A stretch of 64,000 bases of DNA from an uncultured Aquimarina sp. (GTDB lineage Bacteria; Bacteroidota; Bacteroidia; Flavobacteriales; Flavobacteriaceae). A program made the translations under genes and the position numbers. The notes beneath the pieces are model-generated. The model was not told the origin of the DNA. It ran no database searches and saw only the letters and a list, made by a program, of their open reading frames with translations. Below, in pieces: positions 28,331 through 38,187 of the stretch. Each line of letters begins with the position of its first letter. Positions within the stretch are counted from its first letter, which is position 1. The stretch covers positions 1 through 64,000 of the forward strand of contig CANMLS010000009.1 of NCBI GenBank assembly GCA_947498785.1. Reading direction: 5' to 3'.

Positions 28331-30736
28331 CTAGTTTCTTAGTGTTTTTCCTTTCTTAAGCATATACTCAATACGCTCAAGAGTTTTACGTTCTGTACAA
28401 AGTGACAAGAAAGCTTCACGTTCTAGATCCAATAAGTATTGTTCTGTAACCAATGTTGGTTCTGATAAATCTCCACCAGCCATTACATATCCTAGTTTAT
28501 TTGCAATTTTGTGATCGTGCTCAGAAATATATTTACTAGCTTCCATAGCATCAGTTCCTACCAAGAACATTCCGAGTGCTTGTTTTCCTAAAACTTTAAT
28601 GTCTTTACGACGCACAGGTTGAGTATACCCTTGTTCTGCAATTAGTTTTGCATGTGCTTTTGCAGTTGCAATCTGGCGATTTTTATTTACAACAACGATA
28701 TCTTTTCCTTTTTGCAGCAAGTTTGTATCAAACGCTTCATATGCCGATGTTGATACTTTGGCCATACCTATAGTTAAAAAATGTTCTTGTAATACATTAA
28801 GTTCGATATCATCCTTTTTGAAAGTGTCTGCAGCTCTCAGTGTCATTTCTTTTGATCCACCACCACCAGGGATTACACCAACACCAAATTCTACCAGTCC
28901 CATATAAGTTTCTGCAGCTGCTACCACTTTATCGGCATGAAGTGAAAGTTCACAGCCACCACCTAAAGTCATACCATGAGGAGCTGAAATTGTGGGAATA
29001 GCAGAATAACGCATGCGCATCATAGAATCTTGGAAGTATTTGATGGCCATATTAAGTTCTTCGTATTCTTGCTCTACAGCCATCATAAAAATCATTCCGA
29101 TATTTGCTCCAACAGAGAAGTTCGCAGCTTGATTACCAACAACTAATCCTTGAAAATCTTTCTCTGCAATATCAATAGCTTTATTTAGTCCAGCAAGTAC
29201 ATCGCCACCAATGGTATTCATTTTACTTTGAAATTCTAAATTAAGAATACCATCTCCAAGATCTTCAATTACAACACCGCTGTTTTTGAATACTTCATTG
29301 GGTTTGCGAATATTGTCAAGGATGATAAAGGCATCCTGCCCTGGAACTTTTGTTTTTTCTTTTTTTGGAATATCATATGAATGAGTTGCTCCTTCTTTTA
29401 TTGTATAGAAAGAAGTGTTTCCTGACGAAATCATATCATTGACCCAAGCGGCAGGTTTTAAACCTTCAGCTTTCATAATTTCGATTCCTTTTTCTACACC
29501 AATGGCATCCCAGATTTGAAAAGGGCCATGTTCCCAACCAAAACCAGCTTTCATAGCATCATCGATTTTATATAACTCATCGGTTATTTCTGGAATTCTA
29601 TTTGACACATATGCAAATAGGGCAGATAAGTTTTTACGATAAAATTCACCAGCTTTATCTTTACCAGAAACTAACACTTTAAAACGATCAACGACTTTGT
29701 CTATAGTCTTAGTCATTTCTAAAGTAGCAAAAGAAGCTCTTTTCTTTGATCTGTATTCTAAAGTATCTAAATCTAGAGAAAGAATCTCTTTTTTACCATC
29801 TTCAGATACGGTCTTCTTATAAAACCCTTGTCCTGTTTTACTTCCTAACCATTTGTTTTCCATCATCGTATTGATGAAACCGGGAAGTTTAAAAAGTTCT
29901 AAGCGCTCATCATCAGAACAGTTATCGGCAATACCATTAGCTACATGTACTAAAGTGTCCAAACCAACAACATCTACGGTACGAAATGTAGCGGATTTTG
30001 GACGTCCAATTACAGGGCCAGAAAGCTTATCAATCTCTTCTATTGTTAGTCCCATTTCTTTTACCATATGAAACAAACTCATAATACTAAAGATTCCTAT
30101 TCTGTTTCCTATGAAGGCAGGTGTATCTTTTGCAACTACCGAAGTTTTTCCTAAATATTGTTCTCCATATCCATTAAGAAATTCTAAAACTTCTTGAGAT
30201 GTACTTGGACCTGGAATGATTTCGAATAATTTTAAGTATCGGGCAGGATTAAAGAAGTGTGTTCCGCAAAAATGTTTTTGGAAATCTTCACTTCTTCCTT
30301 CATTCATAAATTTGATAGGAATACCAGAGGTATTAGATGTAATTAGTGTACCTGGTGATCTGTGTTTTTCTAGATTTTCAAAAACTGCTTTTTTGATATC
30401 TAATCGTTCTACAACAACTTCTATGATCCAATCTACATCAGCAACTTTGACTATATCATCTTCGAGATTTCCTGTAGTGATACGATTAGCAAATTTTTGA
30501 TGATAGATAGGAGAAGGTTTGGATTTGAGAGCAGCGGTAAGCGAATCATTTACTAATCGATTGCGAACTACTTTGTTTTCAAGGGTAAGGCTTTTTGCTT
30601 TTTCCTTTTCGTTTAGTTCTTTAGGAACTATATCTAATAATAGCACTTCGACACCAATATTAGCGAAATGACATGCAATACCGGATCCCATAATTCCTGA
30701 GCCGACAACTGCAACTTTTTTAATGATTCTTTTCAT
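28331..30736 (-). CDS. fadN: 3-hydroxyacyl-CoA dehydrogenase / enoyl-CoA hydratase fusion
   Basis: An 801-residue two-enzyme protein for the middle steps of beta-oxidation. The N-terminal NAD-binding domain has VAVVGSGIMGSGIACHFA; it is followed by the 3-hydroxyacyl-CoA dehydrogenase C-terminal domains (KDTPAFIGNRIG). The C-terminal part is a crotonase fold (SAPHGMTLGGGCELSLHAD oxyanion region; FGVGVIPGGGGSKEM). This domain order, with dehydrogenase first, is that of B. subtilis FadN rather than E. coli FadB. It starts 17 bp downstream of the MarR gene stop. Confidence 0.93.
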   Translation of the reverse strand: MKRIIKKVAVVGSGIMGSGIACHFANIGVEVLLLDIVPKELNEKEKAKSLTLENKVVRNRLVNDSLTAALKSKPSPIYHQKFANRITTGNLEDDIVKVADVDWIIEVVVERLDIKKAVFENLEKHRSPGTLITSNTSGIPIKFMNEGRSEDFQKHFCGTHFFNPARYLKLFEIIPGPSTSQEVLEFLNGYGEQYLGKTSVVAKDTPAFIGNRIGIFSIMSLFHMVKEMGLTIEEIDKLSGPVIGRPKSATFRTVDVVGLDTLVHVANGIADNCSDDERLELFKLPGFINTMMENKWLGSKTGQGFYKKTVSEDGKKEILSLDLDTLEYRSKKRASFATLEMTKTIDKVVDRFKVLVSGKDKAGEFYRKNLSALFAYVSNRIPEITDELYKIDDAMKAGFGWEHGPFQIWDAIGVEKGIEIMKAEGLKPAAWVNDMISSGNTSFYTIKEGATHSYDIPKKEKTKVPGQDAFIILDNIRKPNEVFKNSGVVIEDLGDGILNLEFQSKMNTIGGDVLAGLNKAIDIAEKDFQGLVVGNQAANFSVGANIGMIFMMAVEQEYEELNMAIKYFQDSMMRMRYSAIPTISAPHGMTLGGGCELSLHADKVVAAAETYMGLVEFGVGVIPGGGGSKEMTLRAADTFKKDDIELNVLQEHFLTIGMAKVSTSAYEAFDTNLLQKGKDIVVVNKNRQIATAKAHAKLIAEQGYTQPVRRKDIKVLGKQALGMFLVGTDAMEASKYISEHDHKIANKLGYVMAGGDLSEPTLVTEQYLLDLEREAFLSLCTERKTLERIEYMLKKGKTLRN

Positions 30737-30753
30737 TTTTTAACTTAGAGTTG

Positions 30754-31209
30754 TTAAGGTGTTATAGATTCTTGTTTTGAGTAAATTTTTTTGGATGATA
30801 TAAGATCATTTATAATTTGAAATACTTCTAAGAAAATGTCTAATTTTTCTTGAGGCACATGTTTTCTAACGGTATTGTCAAAAGTAAAAACTACTTCTTT
30901 AGAAAAATTCCTCATTTCTAGACCGAAGGGAGTCAAGTATATTAATACACCTCGACCATCTTGGGGGTTTTTCTTTCTAAAAATCAACCCTTTTTCTTCC
31001 ATAGTTTTTAATGTTCGTGATAGACTTGTGGCTTCCATTCCCATTTTAGGACCCAATGAGGTAGATGGAGTGCCGCTTTCGGGATCTATGCTTAATAGAG
31101 CAAACCCAGTAGCCATTGTGCTGCCTTTTTTACCGGCCTCTTCATTATACATCTTGGCAACCGCCATCCATGTGGCTCTAAGTGCATAATCGATTGTCTT
31201 TTCTCTCAT
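30754..31209 (-). CDS. MarR family transcriptional regulator of the fad operon
   Basis: A 151-residue winged-helix protein. The DNA-binding part shows as LGPKMGMEATSLSRTLKTMEEKGLIFRKKNPQDGRGVLIYLTPFG (recognition helix and wing). It is the first gene of the beta-oxidation operon, and a 30-bp palindrome lies 32 bp upstream of its start; a similar site precedes the acyl-CoA ligase gene. It probably represses both and is released by acyl-CoA, by analogy with FadR-type regulators; the ligand is inferred. Confidence 0.9.
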   Translation of the reverse strand: MREKTIDYALRATWMAVAKMYNEEAGKKGSTMATGFALLSIDPESGTPSTSLGPKMGMEATSLSRTLKTMEEKGLIFRKKNPQDGRGVLIYLTPFGLEMRNFSKEVVFTFDNTVRKHVPQEKLDIFLEVFQIINDLISSKKIYSKQESITP

Positions 31210-31240
31210 TTAAAATAATATTGTGAATGTAAAGGTAATA

Positions 31241-31270
31241 AAAATTTATTATGCACGCATAATAAATTTT
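31241..31270. promoter_or_regulatory. Palindromic operator of the MarR-fad operon
   Basis: Perfect inverted repeat: AAAATTTATTATGC and its reverse complement separated by AC, centred 46 bp upstream of the regulator start codon. The core TATGCnCGCATA is shared with 33309-33320 upstream of the ligase gene. Confidence 0.75.
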
Positions 31271-31325
31271 GCAAAAATTTGAAGAAAAGAGAAGTAATTT
31301 ACGTTTTTCTATTGAATTAATAAAA

Positions 31326-31350
31326 AAACTCCCCATAAAATGAGGAGTTT
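31326..31350 (-). terminator. Terminator of the acyl-CoA ligase gene
   Basis: AAACTCCcCAT pairs with ATGaGGAGTTT over a 3-base loop and runs into seven T on the minus strand, about 50 bp after the stop codon at 31402. Confidence 0.8.
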
Positions 31351-31401
31351 ACTGATTTACAGTTAAATTTATATACATTTTTTTGTAATCAGTCAATTGA
31401 A

Positions 31402-33174
31402 TTAGCCATAAATTTTAGAATATAAATCTTGATATTTTTCTTTAATTATTTTCCTTCTTAGTTTCATAGTAGGAGTAAGGTGACCTGCGTCAATACTCCA
31501 TTCTTCAGAAGTGAGTTCAAATCTTTTTATTCGTTCCCATTTTCCAAATAGTTCATTGTGTTCATCAACTTCTTCTTGATAGCGATTAATTACTTCTTGG
31601 TTGCTGATCATTTGTTGAATAGTATTCCCTATTTGTAAGCCTTTATTTTCTGCCCAGTCTTTTAGGAATTCGAAATTGGGTTGTATAAAGGCAGCGGGCA
31701 TTTTTTCACCATCGCCAATAACCATAATTTGTTCAATAAAACGAGATTGTTTCATTGCATTTTCAATTAATTGAGGAGCGACATATTTTCCACCAGAAGT
31801 TTTGAACATTTCTTTTTTACGATCAGTAATTTTTAAAAAACCATCATTATCTATTTCCCCGATGTCACCTGTATGGAAATATCCATTTTTTAATGCTTCA
31901 CTCGTTTTTTCTTTATCTTTATAATACCCTAGCATTACTTGAGGACCTTTGATTAAGATTTCACCATCTTCTGCAATCTTAACTTCGGTATCAGGAATCA
32001 TTTTTCCTACGGTGCCGATTTTAAAACCAGCTTCTCTTAGATCATTTACAGATATTACAGGTGAAGTTTCAGTAAGACCATATCCTTCCATTACTGCAAG
32101 CCCTGCGGCATTAAATATTCTTGCTAGTCTTGGTTGTAGAGCAGCGCTACCAGAAGCGATTATTTTTAGGTTACCTCCAAGTGCTTCTTGCCATTTGCTA
32201 AATATCAATTTTTTAGCAATTCCTAGCTTCTTTTCATATAACCAGCCATTAGCTCCATAAGGTTCGTATTTTAAACCTAATTCAACTGCCCAGAAAAATA
32301 ATTTCTTTTTGACACCTGTTAAATCAGCTCCTTTTGCAATAATTTTGTCATACACTTTTTCAAGCAATCTAGGAACCGCCGTCATTACATCAGGTTTAAC
32401 TTCTTTGAGATTTTCACTAATGGTTTCTATAGATTCTGCAAAATATATAGTTATTCCAAGATACTGATATAAGTATATCAGCATTCTTTCATAAATGTGA
32501 CAAACTGGTAAAAAACTTAGAGCTTTTCCTTGACCTTCGGGTAATGGGAAACGAGTGCCTGAATTTATAGCATTGCTTACTATGTTTTTATGAGATAGCA
32601 TTACACCTTTGGGTTTTCCTGTTGTTCCTGATGTGTATATTAATGTTGCAAGATCATTTTCTGATATAGAAGCCATTATTTTTTCTACTTCTTCTTGATT
32701 GCTATCATCTTTTCCTGATTCTAAAATCTCATTCCAACTTTTACAACCAGTTATATCATTAAAAGAGTATATCTCTTTTAGTGATGGAATATTATTATGA
32801 ACATTCTTTACTTTTTGGAAGACTTCTTCATCCGAGACAAAACAATATGTTGCTTCAGAGTGATTTAAAACATACTCATAGTCTTCTTGAGAAATAGTAG
32901 GATAAATGGGTACATTCTGAGCACCTATTTGAAGGATACCAATATCAGTGATATTCCATTCTGTTCTGTTGTTTGACGATATGATAGCTACCTTATCATT
33001 AGGTTTAACACCTAATTGTAATAGACCTCGACTGATCTGATTGGCTTTTTCTACATATTCTTTGGTGCTAACAGAGACCCATTTCCCATCATATTTGGTT
33101 ACCAAAGCCTTATCTAAATTAAATTCTTTTAATTGATAATATGGAAAATCAAATAGTCTAGTAATTGCTGTCAT
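31402..33174 (-). CDS. Long-chain acyl-CoA synthetase (AMP-binding)
   Basis: A 590-residue ligase that activates fatty acids to acyl-CoA through an acyl-adenylate. The P-loop motif LIYTSGTTGKPKGVMLSH (about 178-195), the motif VMEGYGLTETSP and the motif GYFHTGDIGEIDNDGFLKITDRKKE are intact. The length and C-terminal part match eukaryote-like long-chain ligases common in Bacteroidota. It is a separate transcription unit from the fad operon but has the same palindromic operator type in its upstream region, so it is probably co-regulated. Confidence 0.92.
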   Translation of the reverse strand: MTAITRLFDFPYYQLKEFNLDKALVTKYDGKWVSVSTKEYVEKANQISRGLLQLGVKPNDKVAIISSNNRTEWNITDIGILQIGAQNVPIYPTISQEDYEYVLNHSEATYCFVSDEEVFQKVKNVHNNIPSLKEIYSFNDITGCKSWNEILESGKDDSNQEEVEKIMASISENDLATLIYTSGTTGKPKGVMLSHKNIVSNAINSGTRFPLPEGQGKALSFLPVCHIYERMLIYLYQYLGITIYFAESIETISENLKEVKPDVMTAVPRLLEKVYDKIIAKGADLTGVKKKLFFWAVELGLKYEPYGANGWLYEKKLGIAKKLIFSKWQEALGGNLKIIASGSAALQPRLARIFNAAGLAVMEGYGLTETSPVISVNDLREAGFKIGTVGKMIPDTEVKIAEDGEILIKGPQVMLGYYKDKEKTSEALKNGYFHTGDIGEIDNDGFLKITDRKKEMFKTSGGKYVAPQLIENAMKQSRFIEQIMVIGDGEKMPAAFIQPNFEFLKDWAENKGLQIGNTIQQMISNQEVINRYQEEVDEHNELFGKWERIKRFELTSEEWSIDAGHLTPTMKLRRKIIKEKYQDLYSKIYG

Positions 33175-33308
33175 ATTTTATTTTGTAATGTTTCTTAATA
33201 ATTTTTGAAGTCTAATTTTCTAATATTTATTTCAAAAATGATAATTTACTATAGTTTATTAAGTAAATTCATCTGGTTAACTAACATTTGTAAACTTCAT
33301 AAAATTAT

Positions 33309-33320
33309 TATGCGCGCATA
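33309..33320. promoter_or_regulatory. Palindromic operator upstream of the acyl-CoA ligase gene
   Basis: Perfect palindrome TATGCGCGCATA about 135 bp upstream of the ligase start. It is flanked by AAAATTAT on the left and GTTTTGCAAA on the right, closely resembling the MarR operator at 31241-31270 including the trailing TTTTGCAAA. Confidence 0.65.
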
Positions 33321-33371
33321 GTTTTGCAAATTATGAAAAATCTGGTAATATACAACTCCAATATATGAAAA

Positions 33372-33397
33372 AAGGAGATTTAATTTGATAACTCCTT
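33372..33397 (-). terminator. Weak terminator of purL
   Basis: AAGGAG (33372-33377) pairs with CTCCTT (33392-33397) around a 14-base loop, followed on the minus strand by a T run. It is 230 bp downstream of the purL stop codon; the region 33400-33630 between them shows no gene. Confidence 0.5.
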
Positions 33398-33630
33398 AAT
33401 ATTTTATTGTTTTTGTTGATATATATGGTGGTTATACTAAGTAATCGTTAAGTTTTTTGACCTAAAACCATTCTTTTTTTGGTATAACTTCAAAATAAAA
33501 TTAATTATGGTTGTACAAAAATTTAATATAAATGAGTGTAAAAATTAGTTGCCTAGATAATTAAAAGACCATTTTTAATCGATGGTATTACATAGTCCAT
33601 ACAAAAATGTACATATAAATAGAGTAACAT

Positions 33631-36600
33631 TTATTTATTATCTAGCCATTTTCTAGCATTTACGAAGGCTTCGATCCATGGGGATACTTCATCTTGTCTA
33701 TCTTTAGGGTAGTATGCCCAATTCCATTGAAAAGTGGAACGCTCGATGTGGGGCATCATTACTAAATGGCGACCAGTTTTATCTGTCATCATTGCTACAT
33801 TGTAATCTGAACCATTTGGATTCGCTGGGTAATCTTCATATCCATATTTGGCAACGATATTATATTGATCTTCTGATAAAGGTAAATTAAATTTTCCTTC
33901 TCCATGAGAAATCCAAACTCCAAGTGTACTTTCTGCTAAAGAAGATAGCATTATAGAATTGTTCTCTTGTACTTTTACAGAAGTAAAACCACTTTCGTGC
34001 TTATGAGAATTATTATGAACTAATTTACCATGTGTCTCATGTTCTGGATTGATCACTTCTAGCTCCATAAATAATTGACAACCATTACAAATTCCGACAG
34101 ATAAAGTATCTTCTCTTGCAAAAAAGTTTTTTATAGTAGTATTTGCTTTTTCATTATATAAAAAAGCACCAGCCCATCCTTTGGCAGATCCTAAGACATC
34201 ACTATTAGAAAAACCTCCTACAGCACCAATAAACTGAATATCTTCAAGGGTTTCTCGTCCAGAAATTAAATCAGTCATATGCACATCTTTGACATCAAAA
34301 CCTGCCAAATACATAGCATTAGCCATTTCCCGTTCAGAATTACTTCCTTTTTCTCTAATAATCGCGGCTTTTGGCCTTTTTTTAGTAGCGTCAATTACAG
34401 GTTTTTTTCCTGTAAAATGTTTAGGAAATGTGTAATCTAAAGGTTGGTTTGCATAATTTTTGAATCGATCCTGAGCCAGATTTTTATCAGTTTGCTTTTG
34501 ATCAAGTAAATAGGAAGTTTTGTACCATGTATTTCTAAGTTCCTTAATGTTAAGGTCAAAAGAATCATTTTGGTTTTTTATGTTCAAAGAAGATCCTTCT
34601 ATAACTTTTCCAATGTTGAAAAACTGAATTCCATATTCTGACAGAATAGTATCCATATCTGCGTCAGCACTCGCTTGAAATACAATTCCAGCATTTTCTG
34701 AAAACAATAATTTTATAGTATCAGCTTCTCCAATTACAGATAAATCAATATTGGCACTGAGATTGGTATCAGCAAAACATAGTTCTAACAATGTGGTAAT
34801 AAATCCTCCAGATGCTATATCGTGACCTGCGACAATTTTATCTTCTAGAATTAATTTTTGTATAGTATTAAATGTTTTTTTAAACTCTTTAGCATTCTTA
34901 ATGTTTGGTGTTTCAGATCCTATTTTGTTCATGATTTGTGCAAATGAAGAACCTCCTAGTTTATAGGTGTCGTTAGAAAGGTTTATGTAATAGATACTTC
35001 CTTCGTTTTTTTGAAAAACAGGCTCAATAACTTTATTGATATTATTACAATTAGCTGCGGCAGATATAACTACGGTGCCTGGTGCAATGACTTCTTCATT
35101 TGGATATTTTTGTTTCATGGATAATGAATCCTTACCTGTAGGAACATTAATTCCTAAATCTATAGAGAATTCTGAAATAGCTTTTACTGCTTTATATAGT
35201 CTTGCATCTTCTCCTTCATTTTTACAAGGCCACATCCAGTTTGCAGATAGGGAAACAGAATGCAAACCATCTTTAAGTGGAGCCCATATAATATTAGTTA
35301 AGGCTTCTGCTATTGAATTTTTACTACCTGCTTCTGGATCAATTAAACCCGAAATAGGGGAGTGACCAATACTAGTTGCAATACCTTCTTTACCATTGTA
35401 ATCCAAGGCCATTACTCCACAATTATTTAATGGTAATTGAAGAGGTCCTACACATTGTTGTTTTGCAACTTTTCCACCTACGCAACGATCTACCTTATTT
35501 GTTAGCCAATCTTTGCATGCAACAGCTTCTAATTGTAGTACTTGCTCTAGGTAATTCTGAAAACCATTTACGGTATAGGAAATTTCATTATAATTGCGAT
35601 CAATAGAAATATCATTCATAATAGTTTTGGGAGAACTCCCAAACATATCCTCTAATGCCAAATCCATTGGTGTATCACCTTTTGTTTTTGACTGAAAAGT
35701 AAAACGATCATCACCGGTTACATCTCCTACTTGATACATTGGTGAGCGTTCTCTTTCTGCAATACGTTGTAAAGTGTCTATATCTTTTTTTGCAATAACC
35801 AACCCCATTCTTTCTTGAGATTCATTTCCAATGAGTTCTTTTGAAGATAATGTTGGATCTCCTACAGGTAATTTATCAAGGTCGATTTTTCCTCCGGTTT
35901 CTTCTACAAGTTCAGAAAGACAATTAAGGTGACCTCCAGCTCCATGATCATGTATAGAAACTATTGTGTTTTTTTTGCTTTCTACCATACCTCTAATAGC
36001 ATTGGCAGCTCGTTTTTGCATTTCTGGATTAGAACGTTGAATAGCATTTAATTCGATTCCACTACTAAACTCCCCAGTATCTGCAGAAGATACGGCAGCA
36101 CCACCCATACCAATTCTATAATTCTCTCCTCCAAGGATAACGATCTTGTCTCCAGTTTCTGGTTTTGCTTTAATTGCTTGCTCTGCTTTACCATAACCAA
36201 TACCTCCAGCTTGCATTATTACTTTATCAAAACCAAGTTTACGGGCATCTTCTTCATGCTCAAAGGTAAGTACAGACCCAGTGATAAGCGGTTGCCCAAA
36301 TTTATTTCCAAAATCAGATGCTCCATTAGAGGCTTTGATCAGGATGTCCATAGGAGTTTGGTACAACCAATCTCTTTTTTGCATAATTTGTTCCCAAGGT
36401 CGATTATCTTCTAATCGAGAGTATGAGGTCATATATACAGCTGTTCCAGCAAGAGGTAAAGAGCCTTTTCCTCCAGCAAGTCGATCTCTAATTTCGCCTC
36501 CTGATCCCGTTGCAGCACCATTAAAAGGTTCCACCGTGGTAGGGAAATTATGAGTTTCAGCCTTTATAGAAATAACACTATCAAATTCGGTTTCCTCATA

Positions 36601-37296
36601 AAAATCAGGTTTATCAGCTGTTTTAGGAGCGAACTGAGTGACTTTAGGGCCTTTTATAAAAGCTACATTATCTTTATAAGCAGAAACAATATCATTTGGA
36701 TTTGTCTCAGAAGTTTTTTTGATTAGTTTAAAAAGTGAAGTTGGTTGTTCTTCTCCATCAATTACAAATGTACCATTGAATATTTTGTGGCGACAATGTT
36801 CAGAATTTACTTGAGAAAAACCAAACACCTCTGAATCAGTAAGTTTTCTGCCTATTTTTTTACTTACTCCTTCTAGGTATTCTATTTCTTCAACACTTAG
36901 AGCAAGACCTTCACTTCTATTATAAGCAGCAATATCATCAATTGCTATTATTTTTTCGGGTTCAATATCTATCGTATAAATATCTTGATTTAAGCTCGTA
37001 TACTTTTGGGAAAGCATAGGGTCATAATCAGTATAATCTTTTACAACTTTTTGAAATTCTTCTATCCGAATAATACCAGATATACCCATGTTTTGTGTGA
37101 TTTCTACTGCATTGGTACTCCAGGGAGTAATCATTGCGGCACGAGGACCAACAAAAAAAGCGTCAATAGACGCCACAGATAATTGAGGTTGGTCACCAAA
37201 TAACCAGATGAGTTTCTTTATATTTTCAGGGGAGATTTCATTGTCTGTTTGAACGGCAAATACTTTCTCATTTTGGTTTCCGAAGAAATGAATCAT
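33631..37296 (-). CDS. purL: Phosphoribosylformylglycinamidine synthase
   Basis: A 1221-residue enzyme of purine synthesis that converts FGAR, ATP and glutamine to FGAM. The large single-chain form is complete: N-terminal PurS-like part, two AIRS-type halves (KAETHNFPTTVEPFNGAATGSGGEIRD with the catalytic His; LPVGDPTLSSKELIG), and a C-terminal glutamine amidotransferase with the nucleophile Cys in VGICNGCQLF and the His of SHGEGKF. I chose ATG 37296 (MIHFFGNQNEK) over an upstream in-frame ATG at 37362, because the intervening residues do not match the family and a TAnnTTTG-type -10 box (complement of 37330-37337) lies between the two. Confidence 0.95.
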   Translation of the reverse strand: MIHFFGNQNEKVFAVQTDNEISPENIKKLIWLFGDQPQLSVASIDAFFVGPRAAMITPWSTNAVEITQNMGISGIIRIEEFQKVVKDYTDYDPMLSQKYTSLNQDIYTIDIEPEKIIAIDDIAAYNRSEGLALSVEEIEYLEGVSKKIGRKLTDSEVFGFSQVNSEHCRHKIFNGTFVIDGEEQPTSLFKLIKKTSETNPNDIVSAYKDNVAFIKGPKVTQFAPKTADKPDFYEETEFDSVISIKAETHNFPTTVEPFNGAATGSGGEIRDRLAGGKGSLPLAGTAVYMTSYSRLEDNRPWEQIMQKRDWLYQTPMDILIKASNGASDFGNKFGQPLITGSVLTFEHEEDARKLGFDKVIMQAGGIGYGKAEQAIKAKPETGDKIVILGGENYRIGMGGAAVSSADTGEFSSGIELNAIQRSNPEMQKRAANAIRGMVESKKNTIVSIHDHGAGGHLNCLSELVEETGGKIDLDKLPVGDPTLSSKELIGNESQERMGLVIAKKDIDTLQRIAERERSPMYQVGDVTGDDRFTFQSKTKGDTPMDLALEDMFGSSPKTIMNDISIDRNYNEISYTVNGFQNYLEQVLQLEAVACKDWLTNKVDRCVGGKVAKQQCVGPLQLPLNNCGVMALDYNGKEGIATSIGHSPISGLIDPEAGSKNSIAEALTNIIWAPLKDGLHSVSLSANWMWPCKNEGEDARLYKAVKAISEFSIDLGINVPTGKDSLSMKQKYPNEEVIAPGTVVISAAANCNNINKVIEPVFQKNEGSIYYINLSNDTYKLGGSSFAQIMNKIGSETPNIKNAKEFKKTFNTIQKLILEDKIVAGHDIASGGFITTLLELCFADTNLSANIDLSVIGEADTIKLLFSENAGIVFQASADADMDTILSEYGIQFFNIGKVIEGSSLNIKNQNDSFDLNIKELRNTWYKTSYLLDQKQTDKNLAQDRFKNYANQPLDYTFPKHFTGKKPVIDATKKRPKAAIIREKGSNSEREMANAMYLAGFDVKDVHMTDLISGRETLEDIQFIGAVGGFSNSDVLGSAKGWAGAFLYNEKANTTIKNFFAREDTLSVGICNGCQLFMELEVINPEHETHGKLVHNNSHKHESGFTSVKVQENNSIMLSSLAESTLGVWISHGEGKFNLPLSEDQYNIVAKYGYEDYPANPNGSDYNVAMMTDKTGRHLVMMPHIERSTFQWNWAYYPKDRQDEVSPWIEAFVNARKWLDNK

Positions 37297-37639
37297 TTTT
37301 AGGAGTATTGTGTTGTATTGTACGAGCCGCAAATTTACTGTTTTATAACTTAAATTTAGCATAAAATTGATATCGAATTTTATAGATGTTTACCGAATTT
37401 TTTAACAATTTCTGAATGTTAAATACTAATTTTGTAAACAATAGCATTTGTCTATAAAACATATGATCTTAGTTCATGATTTTTTTTAATACGTTTTATA
37501 TATTAGGATTGGTTTAAATTTTTATAACGGATTGAAAAGAATTGAACCACTTCTCTCTTTTAACCACAATTAAAATCATGCAAACTCGACTTCACATTAA
37601 ATCAAAGGTTATTCTTTTGATTTCATTTTTTTATTTGCT
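37297..37639. other. purL promoter region and left flank of the IS element
   Basis: Contains a TAAATTTG motif on the minus strand (37330-37337) that fits a Bacteroidota -7 box for purL. The remainder is AT-rich and no gene was seen. Confidence 0.45.
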
Positions 37640-38150
37640 TATAGAAAACACCGTCTTTGACGGTGGTAATGTTTTAAGGGCTTTGCCATTTTTTAGGTTT
37701 ACCATCTAAAACTTTTTAATATGAGTAAATATAGAAAATTAACACATGTCTATTACAAATGTGATCATCACATTGTATTCACACCGAAGTATCGTTTTCA
37801 GATACTTGAAGGTATGATCAAATCATTGGTTGAGCACGATTTGCAAGTAATCAGTACTTAGAAGGATGTTCAAATAGTAGAAATGAATGTACAAAAAGAT
37901 CACATTCATTTGGTCTGTTCGATTCCACCAAAAGTATCTATTTCAGAGTATATGGGTGTTTTGAAAGGAAAAATTGCAATAAAGCTTTTCAAGACATACC
38001 CAAATTTAAAACAAAAGCCATATTGGGGTAATCATTTTTGGTCAAGAGGTTATTTTGTTAGTACAGTTGGACTGGATGAAGATATGATTAAACGATATGT
38101 AAAATATCGGGAACATCACGAATGAGCGTTATGACCCTTTGGGTCTAATC
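37640..38150 (+). mobile_element. IS200/IS605-type insertion with inactive transposase
   Basis: Bounded by subterminal hairpins rather than inverted repeats: CACCGTC/GACGGTG at 37649-37665 on the left and GACCC/GGGTC near 38130-38143 on the right. It carries only a tnpA gene, with no tnpB, as in the IS200 group. The exact ends are approximate because these elements leave no target duplication. Confidence 0.75.
37721..38125 (+). pseudogene. tnpA: IS200-like TnpA transposase interrupted by one amber codon
   Basis: A 134-codon HUH (Y1) transposase frame. MSKYRKLTHVYYKCDHHIVFTPKYRF and HIHLVCSIPPKVSISEYMGVLKGK are family signatures; the HUH-like H-I-H and the Y1 region (WSRGYFVSTVGLDEDMIKRYV) are kept. 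Codon 47 (37859-37861) is TAG where the family usually has Trp (ST-W-KDV), so a single G-to-A change stopped the gene. There is no frameshift and the rest is intact, so the decay is recent. The downstream ATG at 37883 gives only the C-terminal 80 residues and is unlikely to act alone. Confidence 0.88.
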
Positions 38151-38162
38151 TGAAAATCAAAG

Positions 38163-38187
38163 CCTCCATTTTTAGCGGAGGTTTTTT
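38163..38187 (+). terminator. Terminator at the right end of the IS element
   Basis: CCTCC (38163-38167) pairs with GGAGG (38177-38181), followed by six T on the plus strand. It overlaps the last codon region of the convergent rRNA methyltransferase gene. Confidence 0.7.

Noticed and set aside
37297-37362. Longer purL start at 37362
   Set aside because: The extra 22 residues do not fit the family and overlap a likely promoter box.
37883-38125. An independent 80-residue transposase gene
   Set aside because: It is the C-terminal part of the amber-interrupted tnpA in the same frame, not a separate gene.
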